Origin: Candidatus Zhuqueibacterota bacterium
Lineage (GTDB): Bacteria; BS750m-G25
Reading direction: 5' to 3'
DNA: 58,284 nucleotides
Assembly: GCA_016783505.1 (NCBI GenBank)
Contig: JADHWK010000012.1
Coordinates: 1-58,284, forward strand
Below are positions 41,624 through 49,037 of this stretch, in pieces (position 1 is the stretch's first letter; each line of letters opens with the position of its first letter). Both the position numbers and the translations under genes were made by a program. The notes below the pieces were generated by a model. The model saw only the letters and a list, made by a program, of their open reading frames with translations, had not been told where the DNA came from and did no database searches.

Positions 41624-42856
41624 TTGAAAACCATATATCTGGACAACAGCGATACCACCGCGATGCTGGACGAGGTGGTTGCGGCCATGTTGCCCTATTT
41701 TGGTCAAAAATATGGCAATCCCATCTCCCTTCACTCACTGGGCCTGGAGGCTGAGGAGGCCGTTTCCGCATCCCGGGAGAAATTGGCTTCATTCATCGGC
41801 GCAGGGGAAGAGGAGATCATCTTTACGGGCAGCGCCACCGAGGCCAATAATCTGGCGTTGTTCGGGGTGGCCCACGCCTATCGGGAGCGGGGAAATCATA
41901 TTATCAGCACCTCCATTGAACACAAGTCGGTACTCAATCCCTTGAGAAGGCTGGAGAGGGAGGGCTTTCGGGTGACCTATCTACCCGTGGACGTAGAGGG
42001 TTTTGTTGATCCTGACGATCTAAAAAAGGCCCTGTCCGACGAAACGATTTTAGTGTCCATCATTCACGCCAATAACGAGATCGGCACCCTACAGGATCTG
42101 GAGACCCTGGGAAAAATTTGCAGGGAGAGGGGGGTTCCCTTTCATACGGACGCCGCTCAGAGCTTCACCCGGGAAGAGCTGAGCGTCACAAAGCAAAACC
42201 TGGATTTGGTTTCCATCAACGCCCACAAGATCCACGGGCCCAAGGGGGTAGGGGCTCTCTACGTTCGGCGGGGAATTAGATTGGATCGATTGATGGAAGG
42301 GGGTGAGCAGGAGAGGAACCGGAGGCCAGGGACGGAGAATGTGCCCGGCATCGTGGGGTTCGCCAGGGCGGCGGAGATTGCAATGGATAGATTTGAGGAT
42401 AATCGCCAGCACATGCGGGAGCTCAGGGACCGGCTGGCCCGGGGTCTGCTCGCCATCGATCACACCTGGCTGAACGGTCCCAAGGGAAAAAATATTGAAA
42501 AAAGGTTGTGTAACAACGTCAATATCACCTTTCATTACATTGAGGGCGAGGCCATCTTGATGCACTTGAGCCTGCGGGGGGTTTTGGTTTCTTCGGGATC
42601 GGCCTGTTCCTCAAAGGACTTAACGCCCAGCCATGTGCTCACGGCCATCAGCCTAAAGCATGAGCAGGCCCACGGGGCCATCCGCTTCTCCCTGTCCAAA
42701 TTGAACACCGCTGACGAGGTAGATCGCACTATTGAAATTGTCAAGGAAGTGGCGGCTAAGCTTAGGGGGATGACTGCTTTTATTCCCGAAGAACATTCGG
42801 AGCTGGTCTCTAAAAAGGCAAAGACCTTTTACAAACCCAGGGGGGGTAGGGGATAA
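41624..42856 (+). CDS. iscS: Cysteine desulfurase (NifS/IscS family)
   Basis: 410 aa, beginning with TTG at 41624 after GGGGAG; this gives the canonical N-terminus KTIYLDNSDTTAMLDEVV. The PLP lysine lies in SINAHKIHGPKGVGALYV, the histidine in HTDAAQS, and the reactive Cys in SSGSACSS. It moves sulfur from cysteine to the scaffold proteins encoded downstream. The last 40 residues (ELVSKKAKTFYKP onward) extend slightly beyond the family norm. The 217 bp upstream hold no gene that I can support. Confidence 0.93.
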   Translation: MKTIYLDNSDTTAMLDEVVAAMLPYFGQKYGNPISLHSLGLEAEEAVSASREKLASFIGAGEEEIIFTGSATEANNLALFGVAHAYRERGNHIISTSIEHKSVLNPLRRLEREGFRVTYLPVDVEGFVDPDDLKKALSDETILVSIIHANNEIGTLQDLETLGKICRERGVPFHTDAAQSFTREELSVTKQNLDLVSINAHKIHGPKGVGALYVRRGIRLDRLMEGGEQERNRRPGTENVPGIVGFARAAEIAMDRFEDNRQHMRELRDRLARGLLAIDHTWLNGPKGKNIEKRLCNNVNITFHYIEGEAILMHLSLRGVLVSSGSACSSKDLTPSHVLTAISLKHEQAHGAIRFSLSKLNTADEVDRTIEIVKEVAAKLRGMTAFIPEEHSELVSKKAKTFYKPRGGRG

Positions 42857-42914
42857 GGGGACAGGCTGTCAAGGTGACGAAGCGAATATGCCATTTTCCC
42901 TTTATGGAGAGATC

Positions 42915-43559
42915 ATGGCCATAAAATATACCCAAAAGGTCATTGAGCATTTCGTCAATCCCCGCAACGTTGGTGAGCTGGCGGATGCTGACGGCATGGC
43001 TACCGAGGGAAGCCCGGCCTGCGGGGACATGGTGACCTTTAGCCTCAAGGTTAATCCCAAGACCCGGGTCATTGAGGATATCAAATTTCGCTCTTACGGT
43101 TGTGCCTCCAATATTGCCACCGCCTCCATCGCCACCGAGATGGCCATCGGTAAGACTATTGATGAGGTCAAGCGGATGAAGGCCGGCCAGCCCGCCCGGG
43201 AGCTGGGGGGATTGCCCCCAGTCAAGATGCATTGTTCGGTGCTGGCCATCAATGGGCTGAAAGCGGCCATCGAGGATTATGAGATTAGGCAGGGACTGAT
43301 CAAGGAAAAGGTAATCAGGCTTTCGGAAGAGTTCATCCACCGGGAGCTTAAGAAGGTCATCAATCCCGAGATCGGAATCAACATCGTGCGATTGAAGATG
43401 GTCCGGGAGATCAAGATTAAAAAAGGGGTGGTGTTCGTCCGCATTTCGCTGGGGAATACCGACGAGATGTATGCCCAAGCCATCAGCCAGGAGATTATTG
43501 ATCAATTAGAAGGGATCAAGGGCGTTAGACGGGTGCATGTGGAATTTGTAGAAAAATAG
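42915..43559 (+). CDS. IscU/NifU-N scaffold fused to a DUF59 domain
   Basis: 214 aa from the ATG at 42915 (GGAGA before it). Residues 1-125 are an IscU scaffold with all three cluster cysteines: C36 in GSPACGDM, C63 in YGCASN and C107 in KMHCSVL. Residues about 142-214 form a DUF59/SufT-type domain (LKKVINPEIGINIV) in place of the usual NifU ferredoxin or Nfu parts, and lack the TAPGCP cysteine motif of the free protein at 40568. It builds Fe-S clusters with the desulfurase encoded just upstream; the fused domain may target or release the cluster. Confidence 0.88.
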   Translation: MAIKYTQKVIEHFVNPRNVGELADADGMATEGSPACGDMVTFSLKVNPKTRVIEDIKFRSYGCASNIATASIATEMAIGKTIDEVKRMKAGQPARELGGLPPVKMHCSVLAINGLKAAIEDYEIRQGLIKEKVIRLSEEFIHRELKKVINPEIGINIVRLKMVREIKIKKGVVFVRISLGNTDEMYAQAISQEIIDQLEGIKGVRRVHVEFVEK

Positions 43560-43571
43560 GGGATTGGGTTT

Positions 43572-43934
43572 ATGTATTCCCAAAACTATCTGGGTCACTT
43601 TCAAAACCCCCGGAATATCGGTGAACTCGAAGATGCCGATGGCATCGGAGAAGTGAAGCATGAAGGGGGCGGGTGTTTCGACTGGGTGAAGGTTTATATC
43701 CGTACCGATGGGGACCGAATTTCCTTGGTGAAATACAAGACCAGGGGTTGCTCGGGGACCATCGCCGCCTGTTCGTTGATGTCCGAACTGGCCACTGGCC
43801 TTGTCCTTTCAGAACTGGATTCCCTTAATGACAAAAGATTGATAGATGAACTCAATCTGCCGGAACGGAAATTTCATAGTGCCGAGCTGGCTGTAAAAGC
43901 CCTGCGGAATGCGGTGGAAAAAGTGAAAAGGTAA
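43572..43934 (+). CDS. Second IscU-like scaffold lacking the third cluster cysteine
   Basis: 120 aa. IscU fold, similar from the N-terminus (YLGHFQNPRNIGELEDADGI). C35 (EGGGCFDW) and C60 (RGCSGTIAAC) align with the first two ligands of IscU, but the third position reads KFHSAELA with Ser103 for Cys. It could bind a cluster with other ligands, act as a carrier, or be inactive for assembly. It follows the IscU-DUF59 gene by 12 bp. Confidence in the fold is high; function is uncertain. Confidence 0.85.
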   Translation: MYSQNYLGHFQNPRNIGELEDADGIGEVKHEGGGCFDWVKVYIRTDGDRISLVKYKTRGCSGTIAACSLMSELATGLVLSELDSLNDKRLIDELNLPERKFHSAELAVKALRNAVEKVKR

Positions 43935-43963
43935 CAAATATTACTTGGAATATATTTATGCTC

Positions 43964-43987
43964 GTCGAGGATGTTATCATCCTCGAC
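43964..43987. repeat. Perfect hairpin, family B copy 1
   Basis: GTCGAGGATG, loop TTAT, CATCCTCGAC. The core GGATGTTATCATCC recurs exactly at 52223-52238, and the GTCGAGGATG arm recurs at 48948. It may also help end the Fe-S operon, though no T-tract follows. Confidence 0.6.
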
Positions 43988-43998
43988 AGACTTGGGAA

Positions 43999-44493
43999 AT
44001 GAAAATGAAGCTCAAACTGAATCTATTTCTGTTGATAGTAGTGTTGTTTGCTATCGCTTTTGCAAATTCTGGCTGTGCAGACAAAACTCCAACGGATTCC
44101 AATGAGGAGGATGAAATCACAATAACCTGGCAACAAACAAATGGACCCTATGGTGGAATTGTCTATTCCCTTACCATCAATTCCAATGGCATCTTTGCAG
44201 GTACTAATGGTGGTATTTTTCGTTCCACTGACGATGGTGTCAACTGGACACAAACCGGATTGATGAATTATGATGTTTGGTCTCTGACCATCAATTCCCT
44301 TGGTCTCATTTTTGCTGGGACTTATGGTGACGGTGTTTTTCGTTCTACAGACAATGGAGAATCCTGGACTCAAATCAATACCGGGCTAACGGATACTTAT
44401 GTCCCATCTCTTGCCATCAATTCAAGTGGGTACATTTTTGCCGGGACTGGGGGTAGCGGCGTTTTTCGCAGTGTACAGTCAACAACCGGCTAA
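43999..44493 (+). CDS. Short BNR/Ycf48-like repeat lipoprotein
   Basis: 164 aa from the ATG at 43999; the frame opens at 43945 but would pass through a hairpin repeat. Lipobox FANSGC. Three beta-propeller blade repeats follow (GGIFRSTDDGVNWTQ; DGVFRSTDNGESWTQ; GSGVFRS), each with a LTINSxGxIFAGT strand. A complete propeller needs six to eight blades, so the protein either oligomerises or is a truncated version of a longer repeat protein. The DNA is more AT-rich than the Fe-S genes before it. Confidence 0.75.
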   Translation: MKMKLKLNLFLLIVVLFAIAFANSGCADKTPTDSNEEDEITITWQQTNGPYGGIVYSLTINSNGIFAGTNGGIFRSTDDGVNWTQTGLMNYDVWSLTINSLGLIFAGTYGDGVFRSTDNGESWTQINTGLTDTYVPSLAINSSGYIFAGTGGSGVFRSVQSTTG

Positions 44494-44602
44494 ATTGACG
44501 ATATTTCTTTATCGTTTGAATGGGTAAAAGTATCTGTATGGGTAAATCCGACGTGAAAGGGTTAAAACTGTGACTCTTCAATGAAGTAATCTAAAATTTC
44601 TC

Positions 44603-44631
44603 TTGAAAAAGATGAAAAAATAACGTATATT
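44603..44631 (+). promoter_or_regulatory. Sigma-70 promoter of the riboflavin operon
   Basis: TTGAAA (44603-44608), 17-bp spacer, TATATT (44626-44631), ending about 9 bp before the FMN riboswitch. Confidence 0.75.
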
Positions 44632-44639
44632 TAGGTGTC

Positions 44640-44780
44640 TTCGGGGCGGGGTGGAAGTCCCCACCGGCGGTGAAGCTATCACTAAGTGACGGCGAAGCCC
44701 GCGACCCCTCCGATATATTGTCGGGGGATTGAACCGGTGAGATTCCGGTGCCGACGGTAAAAGTCCGGATGGGAGAAGAC
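44640..44780 (+). ncRNA. FMN riboswitch (RFN element)
   Basis: All the conserved blocks of the RFN aptamer are present in order: TCGGGGCGGGGTGGAAGTCC, CCACCGGCGGT, AGCCCGCGA, TGAACCGGTGAGATTCCGG, TGCCGACGGT and AAAGTCCGGATGGGAGAAGA. The variable arm closes as CCCCTCCGATATATTGTCGG. FMN binding should turn down the rib genes that follow. The 389-bp gap 44494-44882 is thus explained by promoter, aptamer and terminator. Confidence 0.97.
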
Positions 44781-44854
44781 ATAAAATACAGTTGTCAGTT
44801 ATCAGTAGGCGGTGATCAGTAAAAGATAACTGATTCTGATAATACAAATAGAAG

Positions 44855-44879
44855 CCCCGAAGATCAATCGGGGTTTTTT
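44855..44879 (+). terminator. Riboswitch expression-platform terminator
   Basis: CCCCGA, 7-nt loop, TCGGGG, then TTTTTT. It ends 3 bp before the ribD ATG at 44883. The only purine-rich stretch available as Shine-Dalgarno (CGGGG) is inside the stem, so the hairpin could both end transcription and hide the ribosome-binding site. Confidence 0.85.
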
Positions 44880-44882
44880 ATT

Positions 44883-45971
44883 ATGACAGATGACGAATTA
44901 TTTATCCGCCGAACCCTCAGGTTAGCAAAAAAGGGAAAAGGAAAGACCAGTCCCAATCCCCTGGTAGGGGCTATTTTAGTTAAAGATTGCAACGTGATTG
45001 CCGAAGGTTATCATAGGGCCTGGGGTGAGGATCACGCCGAATTGATGGCACTGAAAATGGCTGGGAAGAGAGCCCAGGGAGCCACAATTTATGTCAACCT
45101 GGAGCCCTGCTGTCACCACGATAAAAAAACCCCTCCTTGTGTTGATCGTATCCTGACTTCAGGTTTAAAAAAGGTGGTAGTAGGTTCCGAGGATCCCAAT
45201 CCCCAGGTATCGGGAAAAGGTCTCGGGATTTTAAAAAATCATGGTATAGAAGTCGTTTCGTGTGTCCTTGAAGATCAATGCCGAAGGTTAAACGAGGTCT
45301 ATTTCAAAAATATTCAAACCGGTCTTCCTTTTGTAACCCTGAAGATCGCCCAGACCCTGGATGGACAAATCGCCACCCCTACGGGGGATTCCCAATGGAT
45401 CACATCTGACCGGATGCGTAGGCTTGTCCATCGGCTGCGGGCGGAAAGCGACGCCGTCTTAGTGGGAATTGGGACGGTGAAGGCCGATGACCCCGAACTC
45501 ACGGTGAGATGGGTCAAAGGGAAAAATCCCGTTCGGGTAGTGCTGGATAGCCACCTGTCCATTCCCCTAACGGCTAAGGTCCTGAACGGAAAGGATCCGT
45601 CCAACACTATTCTGTTTACCGCCACCGATATGATTCCAAGCAGAGCCGATCCCGTCAAAAAGCAGGGGGCTCGGGTCTTTTCCGTACCCACCGTTGACGA
45701 TGGCCGGTTGAATTTAAAAGAAGTATTGGTCCGATTGGGGAAGGAGGGGATCAATTCTTTGCTGGTGGAAGGGGGAAGGGAAGTGTTCACTTCCTTTGTT
45801 AAATCCCGTTTGTTTGACAAGATGATCCTGTGTATTTCACCAAAAGTTATCGGAAAAGGTCTCGGGTCTCTGGGTGACCTGGGCATTAGTCGAGTTGGGG
45901 TAGCGGTCACCTTCTCCGGGGTTCACTACCGCAGATTGAGAGATGAAATGATAGTAGAGGTCTGGAAGTAG
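44883..45971 (+). CDS. ribD: Bifunctional riboflavin deaminase/reductase RibD
   Basis: 362 aa. The N-terminal deaminase domain has zinc motifs HAELMALKMAG and EPCCHHDKKTPPC. The C-terminal reductase domain (from about 150) begins VTLKIAQTLDGQIATPTGDS and contains RVVLDSHLSIP and LLVEGGREVF. It carries out the second and third steps of riboflavin synthesis from the GTP cyclohydrolase II product. First gene of ribD-ribE-ribBA-ribH behind the FMN riboswitch. Confidence 0.97.
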   Translation: MTDDELFIRRTLRLAKKGKGKTSPNPLVGAILVKDCNVIAEGYHRAWGEDHAELMALKMAGKRAQGATIYVNLEPCCHHDKKTPPCVDRILTSGLKKVVVGSEDPNPQVSGKGLGILKNHGIEVVSCVLEDQCRRLNEVYFKNIQTGLPFVTLKIAQTLDGQIATPTGDSQWITSDRMRRLVHRLRAESDAVLVGIGTVKADDPELTVRWVKGKNPVRVVLDSHLSIPLTAKVLNGKDPSNTILFTATDMIPSRADPVKKQGARVFSVPTVDDGRLNLKEVLVRLGKEGINSLLVEGGREVFTSFVKSRLFDKMILCISPKVIGKGLGSLGDLGISRVGVAVTFSGVHYRRLRDEMIVEVWK

Positions 45972-46030
45972 AACGCAGTGGAGCGAGGGAGCAGAGGGGA
46001 GGGGGAGACTAAAGAAGGGGTTATTTGCTT

Positions 46031-46681
46031 ATGTTTACCGGTCTTATTGAGGAAATTGGCCTTATCAAAGAAAGGTCCCCCATTCGGGAGGGCTTCCGGT
46101 TCACCATCGCTGCCCAGAAGGTTTTGGAAGACCTGAAAGTGGGCGACAGCATCTCGGTGGATGGCGTCTGTTTGACGGTCACCAATCTGTTCGGAGCTGG
46201 TTTTCAAGCAGAAGTGGTAGGAGAAACCCTGAGAAAGACCACCCTTCAATACGTTTATGTGGGAGATCGGGTAAACCTGGAAAGGCCTGTAAAGCTTACC
46301 GATCGCCTGGGGGGTCACTGGGTACAGGGGCACGTGGACGGGATCGGAAGGCTGGTTTCCGTCCGTGCTAAAGGCGAAAGTTTATGGATTAAGATAGAAA
46401 TCCCTTCCGAATTGATGGTTTACGTGGTCCCCCAAGGTTCGATAGCCGTGGATGGGGTCAGCCTCACCATAGCCGGGATTGAAAGCCGTCTCTTGGGTGT
46501 TTTCTTGGTTCCCCATACCTTGAAGGCAACAACGCTGGGCTTAAAGAAAGCAGGTGATCGGGTAAATATCGAAACGGATGTGGTGGGAAAGTATGTCCAA
46601 GGTTTTTTGTCGGGGTCTCAGAAGGAGTTGACTAAGAAATGGATTTTTGAGCGGGGATTCGATCTAAGTAACCAAACTTGA
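46031..46681 (+). CDS. ribE: Riboflavin synthase alpha chain
   Basis: 216 aa from the ATG at 46031. Two homologous lumazine-binding repeats: MFTGLIEEIG ... VGDSISVDGVCLTVT, and GHWVQGHVDGIG ... PQGSIAVDGVSLTIAG. It converts two molecules of 6,7-dimethyl-8-ribityllumazine to riboflavin. It sits 59 bp after ribD in the riboswitch-controlled operon. This is the symbol for the synthase (ribC in some organisms). Confidence 0.96.
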   Translation: MFTGLIEEIGLIKERSPIREGFRFTIAAQKVLEDLKVGDSISVDGVCLTVTNLFGAGFQAEVVGETLRKTTLQYVYVGDRVNLERPVKLTDRLGGHWVQGHVDGIGRLVSVRAKGESLWIKIEIPSELMVYVVPQGSIAVDGVSLTIAGIESRLLGVFLVPHTLKATTLGLKKAGDRVNIETDVVGKYVQGFLSGSQKELTKKWIFERGFDLSNQT

Positions 46682-46735
46682 TAAATTTTGAGATGTTCCA
46701 GAGACACCGTTACGAATCAATCAGGCGCCTGACAG

Positions 46736-46905
46736 AAGCACGAAATCCGAAATCCGAAGATCGAAACAAATAAAAATGACCAAAACATAAAATTCGAAAC
46801 TATATGATTTAAACGTTTTGAATCCGCCTGCGGTGGAATATTTGAATTTTGAGTTTGTTTCGGATTTCGATATTCGAATTTCGGATTTATTTGATTTTGA
46901 ACTTA
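46736..46905. repeat. Large intergenic palindrome, family C
   Basis: Left arm CGAAATCCGAAATCCGAA and ATCGAAACAAA; right arm TTTGTTTCGGATTTCGATAT and TCGAATTTCGGATTTAT. The arms pair imperfectly over about 35 bp. It is of the widespread AAATCCGAAA-type intergenic palindromes and fills most of the 298-bp gap between ribE and ribBA. Confidence 0.65.
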
Positions 46906-46979
46906 GAACATTTGTCCTGAATACAACAAATTTATTATCCCTAAAACGGATAATTCTGTAGGTATTTTTAGGAGGAGCT

Positions 46980-48179
46980 TTGTTTAGCACCACTGGAGAG
47001 GCTATTGAGGCGATCCGGAATGGGAGGATGGTCATCGTAGTGGATGACGAGGACCGGGAGAACGAGGGGGACTTCATTATGGCGGCCGAGAAGGTTACCC
47101 CGGAGACCATTAACTTCATGGCCCACCACGGCCGGGGGTTAATCTGTGTTGCCATGCTCCCCGATCGGTTGGTACAGTTGAACCTGAAGCCCATGGTAGA
47201 GGATTCCACCGCGCTGCACGGCACGGTGTTTACTGTTTCGGTGGATGCGGCTCGCAATACCACTACGGGTATTTCCGCCCATGATCGGGCTGAGACCATT
47301 CGGGTGTTGATCAACCACAAAAGTCGTCCGGATGATTTGGTGAAACCGGGTCATGTTTTTCCCCTGATAGCCAGGAAAGGGGGGGTGCTTCGTCGGGCGG
47401 GACACACTGAAGCTGTCGTTGACTTGGCCAGGTTGTCCGGGCTTTATCCCGCCGGGGTCCTATGCGAGATCATGGACGAGGACGGCCATATGGCCCGGGT
47501 GCCCAAATTGGCCGAACTTGCCCGAAGGTTCGATCTGAAGCTGATCACCATCAAGGACCTGATCGAATACCGCCAGCGTTCAGAAAAGCTCATCGAGCGC
47601 CGGGTCGAGGTGAACCTTCCCACCCGGCACGGAAGGTTCAAATTATTTCACTATGTAAGCATTCTGGATGGACGAAACCATCTGGCCATGGTGAAGGGTC
47701 GCGTGGACGACGGGCGCCCGGTGTTAACCCGGGTGCATTCGGAATGTCTGACCGGTGATCTCTTCGGTTCCCTGCGCTGCGATTGCGGGGAACAACTCAA
47801 CCGGTCCTTAGACATGATCGCCCGGGAGGGCCGGGGTGTGTTTCTGTATATGAGGCAGGAGGGTCGGGGGATCGGCCTGGCCAATAAGCTTCAGGCCTAC
47901 AAGCTTCAGGACGAGGGCAAGGATACAGTGGAAGCCAATGAAGCCCTGGGGTTTAAGGCCGATCTCAGGGACTATGGGATCGGGGCCCAGATTCTGGTGG
48001 ATCTGGGGGTCAAAAAGCTGCGGCTGTTGACCAACAATCCCAAGAAGATCATCGGGCTGGAGGGGTATGGACTGGAGGTGGTGGAGAGGGTGCCCATTGA
48101 GGTCGGACCCACCGTGGACAACCGGGACTACCTGAAGACGAAACGGGATAAATTGGGACATTTAATATTGAATCATTAA
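46980..48179 (+). CDS. ribBA: Bifunctional 3,4-DHBP synthase/GTP cyclohydrolase II
   Basis: 399 aa, start TTG at 46980 behind AGGAGGAG; the sequence begins [20 protein letters not shown] as in the family. The RibB half shows [19 protein letters not shown] and THAxxx-type catalytic segments ([14 protein letters not shown]). The RibA half (from about 205) has zinc cysteines in [20 protein letters not shown] and the active-site [13 protein letters not shown]. It makes both precursors of lumazine from ribulose-5-phosphate and GTP. Confidence 0.97.
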   Translation: MFSTTGEAIEAIRNGRMVIVVDDEDRENEGDFIMAAEKVTPETINFMAHHGRGLICVAMLPDRLVQLNLKPMVEDSTALHGTVFTVSVDAARNTTTGISAHDRAETIRVLINHKSRPDDLVKPGHVFPLIARKGGVLRRAGHTEAVVDLARLSGLYPAGVLCEIMDEDGHMARVPKLAELARRFDLKLITIKDLIEYRQRSEKLIERRVEVNLPTRHGRFKLFHYVSILDGRNHLAMVKGRVDDGRPVLTRVHSECLTGDLFGSLRCDCGEQLNRSLDMIAREGRGVFLYMRQEGRGIGLANKLQAYKLQDEGKDTVEANEALGFKADLRDYGIGAQILVDLGVKKLRLLTNNPKKIIGLEGYGLEVVERVPIEVGPTVDNRDYLKTKRDKLGHLILNH

Positions 48180-48220
48180 TGACTTTCCGCAATTGCTGTA
48201 AATTAAGGGACTTGTTTTTT

Positions 48221-48243
48221 GAACCGCTCTAAAGGGACGGTTC
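48221..48243 (+). other. Short intercistronic stem-loop before ribH
   Basis: GAACCG, 11-nt loop, CGGTTC in the 93-bp ribBA-ribH gap. No T-tract; possibly an RNA-processing or stability element. Confidence 0.3.
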
Positions 48244-48272
48244 TGGATGAAAGATAGGCAAAAGGAGGCAGA

Positions 48273-48743
48273 ATGAGTGCTGAACTGAAGGGAAGGTTAA
48301 AGGCTGAGGGTTGGAAATTCGGTATCGTCGTCTCGAGGTTCAACGAATTTATTGCAAAGGAGATGCTGGCCGGGGCGCTGGATTGTCTGGGACGGCATGG
48401 GGGGCAGGAGGAGAATATCCAGATCGCTTGGGTGCCGGGATCATTTGAGATCCCCATGGTGGCAAAGCGGATGGCCCTGACGGGCCGATATGACGCCGTT
48501 ATCTGTCTGGGGGCCATCATCCGGGGGGGAACTCCCCACTTCGAATATATCGCCTCGCAGGTGACCAGGGGCATCGCCCAGGTGGGATTGGAGACCGATG
48601 TGCCCACCATCTACGGGGTAATTACCACCGACGATTTGGAACAGGCCATCGAGCGGGCCGGAACCAAGGCGGGCAACAAAGGCTGGAATGCGGCCGAATC
48701 GGCAATGGAAATGGTTGACCTGTTCAAACAGATGGAAAAATAA
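48273..48743 (+). CDS. ribH: 6,7-dimethyl-8-ribityllumazine synthase
   Basis: 156 aa, preceded by AAAAGGAGG. Lumazine synthase motifs: VVSRFNEFIAKEMLAGALD, WVPGSFEIPMVAKRMA, LGAIIRGGTPHFEYIA and YGVITTDDLEQAIERAG. The usual GxTPHF loop has Gly where Asp or Glu is common. It condenses the DHBP and ribityl-pyrimidine products and assembles into large shells. Last gene of the riboflavin operon. Confidence 0.96.
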   Translation: MSAELKGRLKAEGWKFGIVVSRFNEFIAKEMLAGALDCLGRHGGQEENIQIAWVPGSFEIPMVAKRMALTGRYDAVICLGAIIRGGTPHFEYIASQVTRGIAQVGLETDVPTIYGVITTDDLEQAIERAGTKAGNKGWNAAESAMEMVDLFKQMEK

Positions 48744-48838
48744 TCACCCACAAAAGGCGGAAGGATTTTGTTCTTTACGCTTTTCAGGGCAAACCAAGCA
48801 GGAGTTGGATTCAGGGGCATTCGGATAGGTTTTTGTTG

Positions 48839-48867
48839 TTGACACTCTGGGCTTTTTTTATTATATT
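48839..48867 (+). promoter_or_regulatory. Sigma-70 promoter upstream of recN
   Basis: TTGACA (48839-48844), 17-bp spacer, TATATT (48862-48867). A consensus-like promoter giving a leader of about 165 nt that contains the hairpin repeat at 48948. No LexA-type operator was recognised beside it. Confidence 0.7.
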
Positions 48868-48947
48868 AAATTCACAACTCTTGCTCCCGGTGGATGTTGC
48901 CCTACGGGTGGGCCATACGTCTGGATTCTTGGAGGGGCGATATAATA

Positions 48948-48998
48948 GTCGAGGATGACCTGCCTGCCGATCTTTGGCGAGCAGGCAATATCCTCGGC
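48948..48998. repeat. Nested hairpin, family B copy 2
   Basis: Outer stem GTCGAGGAT with ATCCTCGGC; inner stem TGCCTGC (48961-48967) with GCAGGCA (48981-48987). It shares the GTCGAGGATG arm with the hairpin at 43964, and the CTCGGCGAGC end resembles CTCGACGAGC near 52269. Confidence 0.55.
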
Positions 48999-49037
48999 GA
49001 GCATGGGGGTCCCAATTTTTAAATGTTTTTTTGATTC

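Noticed and set aside
43945-43998. Upstream-extended start of the BNR lipoprotein
   Set aside because: The extra codons cover a dispersed hairpin repeat, and only the start at 43999 gives a proper lipoprotein signal.
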